Source: Candidatus Nanohalarchaeota archaeon (GTDB lineage: Archaea; EX4484-52). Taken from it: a stretch of 12,859 nt of DNA. Shown here one piece after another: positions 7,119-12,859 of this stretch (within the stretch, counting starts at the first letter, position 1; the number at the start of each line of letters is the position of its first letter). Under the pieces are notes generated by a model. The model ran no database searches and was not told the origin of the DNA. It was given only the letters and a program-made list of their open reading frames with translations. A program made the position numbers and the translations under genes. The stretch is taken from contig DAOVUW010000018.1 in assembly GCA_030632385.1 (NCBI GenBank), positions 1-12,859 of the forward strand, in the 5' to 3' direction.

Positions 7119-7484
7119 TAACGGTCGCTGGTAATTACTCAAGAGAGTATTGCGTTTTTGGACTTCCCCTCCTCAATCATATAACAAAGAATAAAATGAA
7201 ATACTTGACTCAGAATTTGCAGAAAAATCAAAGATTTTCTGAGTTGTGCATAAACTCCGTTTTTGAGCATCCCAAAATTTTTATTCCTCTATGTTTGAAA
7301 AAACATAGAATATTCTTAACGATAAATTACTTATTTAAAATTATATCTCTATAAATAATATAAGTCATTACAACACAAATATAATAACTTAATTTGCTCG
7401 GCAAGAGACTTAGCGAATAGTTTCATCAAAAGGTACTTATGCTAAATACACACATACTGTATGTACTTAGAGCAATATAAATAC
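7119..7484. other. Noncoding region upstream of tRNA-Ile, rich in hairpins
   Basis: No credible gene is seen. Visible: a small hairpin TACTC/GAGTA with AAGA loop (7136-7149); a CTCAGAA/TTCTGAG pairing (7209-7215 with 7237-7243) that competes with an imperfect CAGAAAAATC/GATTTTCTG hairpin (7220-7241); a GAGTT/AACTC hairpin (7241-7245 with 7253-7257) that competes with the first; a perfect 9-bp hairpin with GAAA loop (7288-7309); and an AT-rich block with TATA-like sequence (about 7325-7365). Relatively GC-rich patches sit at 7122-7130 and 7160-7174. This may hold a small RNA, or a long leader for tRNA-Ile. Confidence 0.5.
7288..7309. repeat. Perfect 9-bp hairpin with GAAA tetraloop
   Basis: TCTATGTTT (7288-7296) pairs fully with AAACATAGA (7301-7309) across a GAAA loop (7297-7300). 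GAAA is a GNRA tetraloop, common in structured RNA. On the + strand it is not followed by a T run, so it does not look like a simple terminator. Confidence 0.65.
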
Positions 7485-7559
7485 GGTCTGGTGGCTCAGT
7501 TTGGTTAGAGCGCTGCGCTGATAACGCAGAGGTCGTGAGTTCAAATCTCACTCAGACCA
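7485..7559 (+). tRNA. tRNA-Ile(GAT): tRNA-Ile (anticodon GAT)
   Basis: A complete cloverleaf: acceptor GGTCTGG (7485-7491) with TCAGACC (7552-7558), the last pair being G-T; D stem GCTC/GAGC; anticodon stem CTGCG/CGCAG (7513-7517, 7525-7529) with loop CTGATAA and anticodon GAT at 7520-7522; 5-nt variable loop; T stem GTGAG/CTCAC with loop TTCAAAT; discriminator A at 7559. CCA is not encoded and there is no intron. A weak TATA-like CTAAATAC (7442-7449) would start transcription some 14 nt upstream, leaving a 5' leader for RNase P. The aMBF1 start codon follows 14 nt after the tRNA. Confidence 0.97.
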
Positions 7560-7573
7560 TAATTGTGTGTTTT

Positions 7574-7993
7574 ATGGAAGAATGTGAAATATGTAGTAAG
7601 AAATGTGAAGTATTGATTAAATGCCAAATTGAAGAAGGTCAGTTATTTGTCTGTCCAAATTGTGCTAAGATGGGAGAAATAATAAAAGAAGAGCCAAGAA
7701 AAAAAGAACCATTTGTTTTTGAAACAGAAGAGAAAATCCAACCAAATGAAAATCCATTGAATAAATTAGAAGACAATAAACTTGCAGATGATTTTTATTT
7801 TTTAATCAGAAAAAAAAGACAGCAACAGGGACTTACAATAAAGGAACTTGCGAACAAGCTTAATATAAAAGAAAGCGTAATGAAAAAAATAGAGCAAGGC
7901 GGTTTTATGCCGGATAATTTAACAAAAAACAAGCTTGAAAGATTTTTCGGGATAAAATTAACAGCTGAAGAAGAAACAGAAACCGACCTTTAG
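7574..7993 (+). CDS. mbf1: Archaeal multiprotein bridging factor 1 (aMBF1): zinc ribbon plus HTH
   Basis: A 139-residue DNA/RNA-binding protein of the MBF1 family. The N-terminal zinc ribbon has C4-x2-C7 and C27-x2-C30 (EECEIC and FVCPNC), the archaeal-specific feature of aMBF1. A charged linker (about 35-70) leads to a Cro/C1-type helix-turn-helix at about 75-128 (RQQQGLTIKELANKLNIKESVMKKIE). Eukaryotic MBF1 is a coactivator; archaeal versions have been linked to ribosomes and translation, so its role here is open. The frame is open upstream through part of the tRNA, but ATG 7574 is chosen because the product then begins with the family-typical MEECEIC. There is no Shine-Dalgarno motif in the 14-nt gap after the tRNA, so the mRNA 5' end may be made by tRNA 3' processing. 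It ends in TAG. Confidence 0.9.
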   Translation: MEECEICSKKCEVLIKCQIEEGQLFVCPNCAKMGEIIKEEPRKKEPFVFETEEKIQPNENPLNKLEDNKLADDFYFLIRKKRQQQGLTIKELANKLNIKESVMKKIEQGGFMPDNLTKNKLERFFGIKLTAEEETETDL

Positions 7994-8000
7994 AACACAC

Positions 8001-8033
8001 TCTAATCTGTATTATATTAGAATATAATTTTTT
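8001..8033 (+). terminator. Possible terminator after aMBF1
   Basis: A short TCTAAT/ATTAGA inverted repeat (8001-8006 with 8016-8021) is followed by an AT-rich stretch and T6 at 8028-8033. The stem is weak, but the T run is a reasonable archaeal stop signal. Confidence 0.35.
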
Positions 8034-8166
8034 AGAACAATACAGGAAAAATATGAAAAGATTAAAAGAAAAATCAAAAGCCTTTAGACTGAATAAAGTT
8101 ATTTTTGGGTGTATTTCGTATAACTCTAAATAATTTTCATAAACATCTGGATTTCTGTAATTATAA

Positions 8167-8177
8167 GTATAAAAATA
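8167..8177 (+). promoter_or_regulatory. TATA box of the exported-protein gene
   Basis: GTATAAAAATA is centred about 25 nt before the ATG at 8196, again giving a leaderless prediction. It supports this start codon. Confidence 0.5.
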
Positions 8178-8195
8178 TTTCCGTTTCTTTTACTT

Positions 8196-9302
8196 ATGGA
8201 TTGGTTAAAGTCAATTTTATCTTCTATTTTATTTATAATCTTATTTTCATCTTCTGCGTTTTGCTATTCTGTTGGAGCCACCCCATTAGTCTCTAATTTT
8301 GGAACAATATCAAAAGGAGAAACAATAACAAAATACATATTTCTCTCCACCAATTCCAGAGAAGATATTGTCTTAAACACTGGATATATCCAACCCCATT
8401 ATAATGTATTTATGGATGAAATGACTGCAGAAAAATATATGTATGATCCTAATGAAATTTCTCTTGAAGATATATCTTCATGGATTTCGATAAAAAAAGA
8501 TATTAAATTTAGTTCCTCTTCCTCAATTAATATACCTGTCCCTAAAGAATATCATTTAAATCCAAATTCTGTTATTCCTGTCAAAATTACAGTCCCTTAT
8601 GATGCCGAACCAGGAATTCATATTATGTCTATTTCTATGAGCGCAAAATTTGCAAAAACCATAGGGCAACCAGCAGTAAGACTAGCAGCACTAACAAGAC
8701 CATCTATTATATTTAGAGTCCCGGGAAAAGTTTCAGTGAATGGTGAAATCACGCAGATGTCAGGTCAAAGAGTTGATGACACTTCTGTAAATATAAATTA
8801 TTATTTAAAAAATACAGGGACAATAACAGTTCTGTATAAGTTTGTATCAATGAAAATATATGACCAATATGATGATATCATTTTTGAAACAGAAGGATTG
8901 GGTGATGGAATAATAAGCCCTACAAAAACATTTGCAAAAACTACTGTATGGAATAGCAGAAAAAAAATAGAAGATGGAAAATATAAAGTAAAAATAGCGA
9001 TTGATGCAAGAGGGAAAAAAATATATAAAACAGGATATATTATTGTGACTTCTGATATTTCACCCACAGGAATGATGGTGTCCGGCATAATAGATGATGA
9101 CAAGGATAGTATTTTATCAAAAGATGTTTCAACACAGAAATGCGGAATCTACTGGTTTTGGGTAATATTTGCATCTGTTTTGATTACAATGTTTTATTAC
9201 CATAAAGAAGAATATGCTCAAAAAGATGAATTACTCAAGATATTTATTGCATGCATTATCGTATTTTTTATTTTAAATTATTTGTATTGTTTTTTGATAT
9301 AA
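8196..9302 (+). CDS. Exported, membrane-anchored beta-rich protein of unknown function
   Basis: A 368-residue protein. Residues 1-25 are a signal peptide (short charged start, hydrophobic SILFIILFSSSAF). The extracellular part (about 26-310) is rich in alternating beta-strand patterns. FGTISKGETITKYIFLSTNS and PVKITVPYDAEPGIHIMSIS look like paired Ig-like domains that cap a strand with a turn after Pro/Gly; a third such block is at about 195-285 (INYYLKNTGTI, DGKYKVKIAIDARGK). Two C-terminal helices follow (about 318-335 and 347-366), with a short charged link between them. The plan (signal peptide, two or three beta domains, C-terminal membrane anchor) recalls bacterial WxL-interacting (DUF916/DUF3324) surface proteins, but I do not claim homology. 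No enzyme motif or sortase site is seen. It runs convergent with the small membrane gene, 7 nt away. Confidence 0.8.
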   Translation: MDWLKSILSSILFIILFSSSAFCYSVGATPLVSNFGTISKGETITKYIFLSTNSREDIVLNTGYIQPHYNVFMDEMTAEKYMYDPNEISLEDISSWISIKKDIKFSSSSSINIPVPKEYHLNPNSVIPVKITVPYDAEPGIHIMSISMSAKFAKTIGQPAVRLAALTRPSIIFRVPGKVSVNGEITQMSGQRVDDTSVNINYYLKNTGTITVLYKFVSMKIYDQYDDIIFETEGLGDGIISPTKTFAKTTVWNSRKKIEDGKYKVKIAIDARGKKIYKTGYIIVTSDISPTGMMVSGIIDDDKDSILSKDVSTQKCGIYWFWVIFASVLITMFYYHKEEYAQKDELLKIFIACIIVFFILNYLYCFLI

Positions 9303-9309
9303 AAATAAT

Positions 9310-9555
9310 TTATTTGTAAATAATTATAATTGTAAGTATAAAAAACATTAATCCAATTAAAAAAGGCCAAAAAGCAAACCATACAACATCCTCTCTATTT
9401 TTGAATAAAAGATGTAATTGATTCGTTCTATATTTTTTAATTATTGGAAAAATCTGGTTTAATTTCTCGTGCCTATTGCGATAACTAAAAATCCAAAAAA
9501 AAAGCCCCATGATAACAAAACAAAAAGCAAAAATACAATTATATATTTCATACAT
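9310..9555 (-). CDS. Small membrane protein with two predicted helices
   Basis: An 81-residue product with hydrophobic helices at about 5-25 and 57-80, joined by a basic loop (YRNRHEKLNQIF through RTNQLHLLFKNRED). The family is not recognised. A TGA four codons before ATG 9555 fixes this as the first ATG; GAGATGA just upstream resembles an archaeal Shine-Dalgarno site, unlike most genes here. It lies 52 nt downstream of the thiolase on the same strand and could be co-transcribed with it. Its 3' end almost touches the exported-protein gene on the other strand. Hydrophobic composition across the whole frame makes a chance frame unlikely, though not excluded. Confidence 0.6.
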   Translation of the reverse strand: MYEIYNCIFAFCFVIMGLFFWIFSYRNRHEKLNQIFPIIKKYRTNQLHLLFKNREDVVWFAFWPFLIGLMFFILTIIIIYK

Positions 9556-9607
9556 TCATCTCATATTATTAATGCTGACATTACATATAATATATCTGCA
9601 ACAATTA

Positions 9608-10762
9608 TCATTTTTCAAGAACATGAACAACTGCTGTTGCTCCGCTTCCACCAACATTATGAGTCATACCAATTTCTGCATCATTTACCTGTCGTTTGCC
9701 ACAGGTTCCTTTCAATTGCTCTGTGATTTCTACGATTTGTTTGATTCCTGTAGCTCCAACAGGATGTCCGCATGCCTTTAATCCACCAGAAGAGTTTATT
9801 GTTACATCTCCCTGATTTAGCGTAGTTTCCTTATTATATGTTGCAATTGCACCTTTTCCTTTTTCATAAAAACCAAGATCTTCTATTGCCATGATTTCCG
9901 CTATAGTAAAACAATCGTGGACTTCACATAAATCAATATCCTTTATGGTTTTGTTTGACTGTTCTAATGCTTTCTTTCCTGCTGTAACTGTTGCATTTAA
10001 TGTTGTGAGACTGGCTCTGTTGTGGAGTGCTAAAGTGTCCTGCGCCTGAGTAGAAGCAGTAATCCATACAGGAGAATCTGTGTATTTTTTTGCTTCTTTT
10101 TCATTTGCAATAATAACTGCTGCTGCTCCATCTGTTATTGGAGAACAATCAAACAAGGTTAGTGGATTTGAAACCATTGTTGAATTCATAACCATATCTA
10201 ACGTAATTTCTTTAGGATACTGAGCATAAGAATTCATTGAAGCATGATAATGATTTTTAACAGCAGAATAAGAAATATATTCTTTTTTTACATTGTATTC
10301 ATGGATATATCTTTGGATCATCAGAGCATAAAGCGACGGGAATGTAGCTCCAACTTCTCCTTCCCATTCTTCATCTCCTGCACCGATAAGTCCTGTTGTG
10401 ACATTAGATGTGGAAACATCTGTCATCTTTTCAGCACCACCTACCAGTACAACATCTGATTCTCCTGCGAGTATCGAATTTATACCGCATCTTAGAGCTA
10501 AAGCTCCTGAAGCACATGCTCCTTCAACACGAGTGGATGGAATAGTTACGCCAATCTTATCTGCAATAAAAGCGCCTAAATGATCCTGACCTGTAAATCT
10601 ACCTGCGCTCATATTTCCAAGATATATAGAACCTATATCTTTGCTGGATGTCCCGGCATCATACATTGCCTTTATTCCTGCCTCAAAAGCAAGGTCAGAG
10701 AGATTTTTATCCCAGTGTTCACCGAATTTTGTAATTCCGGTCCCAATTATTGCAATTTTCAT
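9608..10762 (-). CDS. Acetyl-CoA C-acetyltransferase-like thiolase (archaeal, SCPx type)
   Basis: A thiolase of 384 residues. In archaea such enzymes condense two acetyl-CoA to acetoacetyl-CoA, the first step of the mevalonate route to isoprenoid lipids. Seen: N-terminal IAIIGTGITKFGE; nucleophile Cys83 in GACASGA; VHDCFTIAE (His282) in the position of the NEAFA loop; SSGGLKACGHPVGATG with His333; and THNVGGSG near the C terminus, where bacterial thiolases have the second catalytic Cys. The His/Asn form is usual for SCPx-like archaeal enzymes. The start at 10762 is supported by a TATA box 24 nt upstream. It ends with TGA followed at once by in-frame TAA. The usual archaeal partners, a DUF35 acyl-CoA-binding protein and HMG-CoA synthase, are not in this window. 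A role in fatty-acid or other acyl chemistry is possible. Confidence 0.9.
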   Translation of the reverse strand: MKIAIIGTGITKFGEHWDKNLSDLAFEAGIKAMYDAGTSSKDIGSIYLGNMSAGRFTGQDHLGAFIADKIGVTIPSTRVEGACASGALALRCGINSILAGESDVVLVGGAEKMTDVSTSNVTTGLIGAGDEEWEGEVGATFPSLYALMIQRYIHEYNVKKEYISYSAVKNHYHASMNSYAQYPKEITLDMVMNSTMVSNPLTLFDCSPITDGAAAVIIANEKEAKKYTDSPVWITASTQAQDTLALHNRASLTTLNATVTAGKKALEQSNKTIKDIDLCEVHDCFTIAEIMAIEDLGFYEKGKGAIATYNKETTLNQGDVTINSSGGLKACGHPVGATGIKQIVEITEQLKGTCGKRQVNDAEIGMTHNVGGSGATAVVHVLEK

Positions 10763-10782
10763 ATTAACAAATGTAAAATAGA

Positions 10783-10789
10783 TTTAAAT
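10783..10789 (-). promoter_or_regulatory. TATA-like box of the thiolase gene
   Basis: TTTAAAT (+ strand) reads ATTTAAA on the - strand, about 24 nt before the thiolase ATG at 10762. It predicts a leaderless mRNA. Confidence 0.45.
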
Positions 10790-10894
10790 AATTAAATGCT
10801 AAATTTAGTCTAATCAAACCTTCTTTTAAAACAGTATAGATAAATTATATTACTGTGAAATTTAGTGATAATACATAATCAATTATAATAATAC

Positions 10895-10977
10895 GATTGT
10901 TTATTACAACAACAAATATGGTTGTGGACTGCCTTATTTTAGTCCTGCTGAAAATAATTAGCAGGAAAACAACAATC
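10895..10977. ncRNA. Candidate structured RNA or regulatory element
   Basis: Four pairings: outer GATTGTT (10895-10901) with AACAATC (10971-10977); ACAAC (10906-10910) with GTTGT (10921-10925); GGACT (10926-10930) with AGTCC (10941-10945); and TCCTGCT (10943-10949) with AGCAGGA (10960-10966), a perfect 7-bp stem. The last two share TCC, so only one can form. This is the shape of a switch or attenuator, or a small RNA. Strand is not settled, and it does not match a family I recognise. Confidence 0.35.
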
Positions 10978-11042
10978 CTTTATTTATATTCCATAACTCT
11001 CTTTAAATGGTGGTTATGTTATGATTGTGGTGTTTGGCATCA

Positions 11043-12041
11043 TTACTTAAACTTTAACAATTTAGTGGCTGTGCTTTCGCAGTAGTTGCATCTATTACAG
11101 TTTTTGTCGCACTGTGTAACTTTTGTGTGAAAATCCACTAATCGTGCATTGTCGATATATGCATTGAATCGTTTTTTGAATATATGTAAGTTTGAATCCA
11201 TTAGGTCAAGAATATTGCCTTCGTATGTTCCATCAAGATAAGCTTTTGTTGTATTGTTTATCCAGTCTTTATCTCTCGTACGACCAGATATTTTAAATAA
11301 GGAGGTAATCTCTTTGTATTTTCCTGTATCCTCGGGGCGTATCCAATTAGATTTAAATACCTGTGATGGGTCCATCTTATCTATAAGGGAGCAATTGTTA
11401 AAAAAATGGTCTGTCGGGTTTTTATTTTCTTTGCTTAGGTGTGCCATGTAGTTAAAATGAAAAATGCGATAAGGACAGTGATACATACAACCTTCATTTA
11501 CCATAATCCGAAGTTTTGCGCCTATTGCCTCTTTTATTTCCTTAAGTGTTTTAAAGTCCCTGTTTATATCACGGTCAGATACAATTACATCTGCGCCCAA
11601 TTTATCATAAAACATTGCTCTTTGCACTGAATTTATCTCTCCAAGTACAGATGCGGTGATGTGTATTTGCGGAAGCCTATTTTTTATTGTCTGGATAAGT
11701 AAAGGGTTTGCGATAGTTAAAGCATCAAGTTTACATGTTCTGTGTAGTTTGGTGATTAAGTTTACAAGTCGCTCTATTGTTTTTAAGTCATACGCTTTTG
11801 CGCCATCGCATGTGCTGTTTATAACTAAATTTGCACGGATATTGTTCTTCCGTATTAATTTTATCGTATCTATTGTATTAATGCCTTTTTTAGGAACTCT
11901 GCCTGATCCATATATTGCAGAATCTGAAAAATATATTTCATCCACCGTATTCTTACACTTCTCTGTTTCCCGAGTGTGTATTAAGTCATATATTATTTCA
12001 GGGTTGCCATCATAGGGCATTGAGAATTTAAGTGAACTCAT
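11043..12041 (-). CDS. U32 peptidase-family (UbiU/UbiV-like) probable Fe-S protein
   Basis: A 332-residue protein of the U32 'peptidase' family, whose studied members (UbiU, UbiV, RlhA, TrhP) are mostly Fe-S proteins in anaerobic hydroxylation rather than proteases. A TIM-barrel-like N-terminal half (DEIYFSDSAIYGSGR; LVINSTCDG; LDALTIANPLLI; IHITASVLGEIN; ADVIVSDRDINRDF) leads into the signature MVNEGCMYHCPYR with C185 and C189, then C217. With C78 these could bind a [4Fe-4S] cluster as in UbiV. The segment NWIRPEDTGKYKEI and GNILDLMD follow, and the C terminus carries C311-x3-C315-x2-C318-x2-C321, a second possible metal site. Substrate unknown. The start at 12041 is supported by AATAAATA (12063-12070) about 25 nt upstream. 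The neighbour to the right, 39 nt upstream, is an unrecognised gene on the same strand. Confidence 0.8.
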   Translation of the reverse strand: MSSLKFSMPYDGNPEIIYDLIHTRETEKCKNTVDEIYFSDSAIYGSGRVPKKGINTIDTIKLIRKNNIRANLVINSTCDGAKAYDLKTIERLVNLITKLHRTCKLDALTIANPLLIQTIKNRLPQIHITASVLGEINSVQRAMFYDKLGADVIVSDRDINRDFKTLKEIKEAIGAKLRIMVNEGCMYHCPYRIFHFNYMAHLSKENKNPTDHFFNNCSLIDKMDPSQVFKSNWIRPEDTGKYKEITSLFKISGRTRDKDWINNTTKAYLDGTYEGNILDLMDSNLHIFKKRFNAYIDNARLVDFHTKVTQCDKNCNRCNYCESTATKLLKFK

Positions 12042-12062
12042 AATTTACATCTTTGTTTTTAT

Positions 12063-12070
12063 TATTTATT
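12063..12070 (-). promoter_or_regulatory. TATA-like box of the U32 gene
   Basis: AATAAATA on the - strand, centred 25 nt before the ATG at 12041, in the 39-nt gap after the upstream gene. Weak because the gap is AT-rich throughout; co-transcription with the upstream gene is also possible. Confidence 0.35.
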
Positions 12071-12080
12071 CTTTTGAATT

Positions 12081-12859
12081 TTATGCATGATCATAACTCC
12101 ACTGTTCATTCACATGCTTTATTATCTCATTAAGTATTTTTTTAATTTCTGTTTTTTTTTGGTCAGTGGACGTTTTTTTATCAGTGTATATTTCTACAAT
12201 ATATTCCGGTTCTTTATTGTGATATGAGGCGCATATTTTTTTAAATGAATTATTTACTATGTCCTCTGAAACTGTTTTTTCATGAAGGACACCTAATGTG
12301 TTTTGTGAACTACAGGGAGCAAATATTAGGTGGACCTCGATTTTTTCGCTTTCTTTATTTTGTCTGTGCGAAATTAGATGATTGTATATTCCCTCAAATC
12401 GGATAATTATATACATATCATTTTCGTGTTCAGTTTTGCAGATCTTATTGTATATTGTGACAAGAGAGAATCTGCCAATATTTTTTTTGAGAAGTTGTAT
12501 CCCTTCAAATAAGTATGCTTGTTTTGTGGATGGTGCGGATTTTAGAATATATTCTGCAAGTGCTATCAGTTTCGGATCTATTTCTTTGTTTATGAATTCA
12601 TTACAGATCCCGGGTAAATGATCATAGCTTGTTGGCATGAAAGATAGGTTTATTAGTGTAAAAATTCTTGTGCCTTTTGTCCATGATAAGAAAGAGCATC
12701 CTTTTTTGATATATTTTTTTGCCGTGTCAACAGAAGGAATATATTCTGTGTAAATGTCGCTACCAATATAGTTTTGTGTTTTATTATATTTTTTTGTAAG
12801 TGTTGATTTTGACAGAGGCACTGGTTCTTTAAATTCTTCAATAATGTATAAGTACCCAT
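12081..12859 (-). CDS. Unrecognised protein, 3' part (runs off the right edge)
   Basis: 258 residues are visible, with the frame open to the edge of the window. A GTG at 12821 could be a start, but the sensible sequence continues upstream of it (YLYIIEEFKEPVPLSKS), so I treat the gene as 5'-partial. No signal peptide or membrane helix is seen. It appears to be a soluble mixed alpha/beta protein: IFTLINLSF, KLIALAEYILKSAPSTKQAYLFEGIQLLKK, MYIIIRFEGIYNHLI, KIEVHLIFAP, PEYIVEIYTDKK, and a charged C-terminal helix ending in HVNEQWSYDHA. Alternating strands such as IIIRFEG, IEVHLIFAP and YIVEIYTD suggest a sheet. No catalytic or metal motif is evident. It ends in TAA, 39 nt before the U32 gene. 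Confidence 0.7.
   Translation of the reverse strand, partial: GYLYIIEEFKEPVPLSKSTLTKKYNKTQNYIGSDIYTEYIPSVDTAKKYIKKGCSFLSWTKGTRIFTLINLSFMPTSYDHLPGICNEFINKEIDPKLIALAEYILKSAPSTKQAYLFEGIQLLKKNIGRFSLVTIYNKICKTEHENDMYIIIRFEGIYNHLISHRQNKESEKIEVHLIFAPCSSQNTLGVLHEKTVSEDIVNNSFKKICASYHNKEPEYIVEIYTDKKTSTDQKKTEIKKILNEIIKHVNEQWSYDHA

Larger units (their letters stand above)
10763..11042. other. Noncoding region between thiolase and U32 gene, with a foldable element
   Basis: No gene is seen in 280 bases. Next to the thiolase it holds that gene's promoter. Its centre (10895-10977) holds several inverted repeats and is less AT-rich than its surroundings. The rest is AT-rich with scattered TATA-like runs on both strands. 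Confidence 0.5.

Noticed and set aside
7155..7180. On the - strand, GAGGAGGGGAAGTCC resembles the CR-I motif of RNase P RNA
   Set aside because: An RNase P RNA from here would run into the transporter coding sequence, and no CR-V-like partner is seen at the expected distance on either strand.
7422..7428. TTGATGA on the - strand as a C box of a C/D-box sRNA
   Set aside because: No CTGA D box lies at a suitable distance downstream.
7452..7464. ACATAC-T-GTATGT dyad just before tRNA-Ile as an operator
   Set aside because: Only 6-bp arms in an AT-rich promoter region; easily due to chance.
8053..8133. A 26-codon frame starting MKRLKEKSK between aMBF1 and the exported protein
   Set aside because: Very short, no convincing promoter, and Lys-rich frames are expected by chance in this composition.
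10866..10966. The 10895-10977 element as a C/D or H/ACA guide RNA
   Set aside because: Box C is poor (GTGATAA), there is no D-box pair at normal spacing, and no ACA follows the outer stem.
12653..12859. Frame beginning MGTYTLLKNL at the right edge (- strand)
   Set aside because: It overlaps in another frame the longer, more protein-like frame that ends at 12081.

Overview
This is a strongly AT-rich archaeal chromosome segment. The archaeal assignment rests on gene content: an archaeal/eukaryotic-type RNA polymerase largest subunit, the small (DP1) subunit of family-D DNA polymerase, ribosomal protein S15 of the S15P/S13e type, the RNase P protein Rpp30 (Rnp3), the archaeal transcription factor aMBF1, and an archaeal SCPx-like thiolase. 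Nearly every gene has a TATA-like box 23-28 nt before its start codon, which implies leaderless mRNAs. The fused RNA polymerase A subunit, the broken rpoA operon order and the AT richness would suit a reduced-genome (DPANN-like) lineage, but that placement is an inference and no rRNA is present to test it.

Layout. 1-2826 (+): 3' three quarters of a fused rpoA (A' + A''), entering from the left edge. 2868-4364 (+): DP1. 4365-4537: convergent gap with a perfect 12-bp inverted repeat. 4538-4990 (-): S15. 5081-5833 (-): rnp3, full length but cut by one in-frame TGA. 5834-5961: divergent promoter region with a perfect 14-bp inverted repeat. 5962-7118 (+): an MFS-type transporter broken by a -1 frame change in a T run. 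7119-7484: noncoding, with several hairpins, some mutually exclusive. 7485-7559 (+): tRNA-Ile(GAT). 7574-7993 (+): aMBF1, 14 nt after the tRNA. 8196-9302 (+): an exported, membrane-anchored beta-rich protein. 9310-9555 (-): a small two-helix membrane protein. 9608-10762 (-): acetyl-CoA acetyltransferase-like thiolase. 10763-11042: noncoding, with a compact foldable element. 11043-12041 (-): U32-family protein with two Cys clusters. 12081-12859 (-): 3' part of an unrecognised gene running off the right edge.

How the genes relate. The left half is information processing (transcription, replication, translation, tRNA 5' maturation) and the right half is mixed: one isoprenoid-precursor enzyme, envelope proteins and probable Fe-S chemistry. 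There is no obvious multi-gene operon. Gene spacing and individual TATA boxes suggest mostly single-gene transcription units, with tRNA-Ile/aMBF1 the likeliest co-transcript.

I found no CRISPR array, insertion sequence, phage module or clear defence system. The points most worth following are the in-frame TGA in rnp3, the frameshift in the transporter at a canonical slippery heptamer, the tRNA-mRNA junction, the foldable intergenic elements at 7136-7308 and 10895-10977, the divergent RNA polymerase trigger loop, and the Asp in place of a metal-binding His in DP1.
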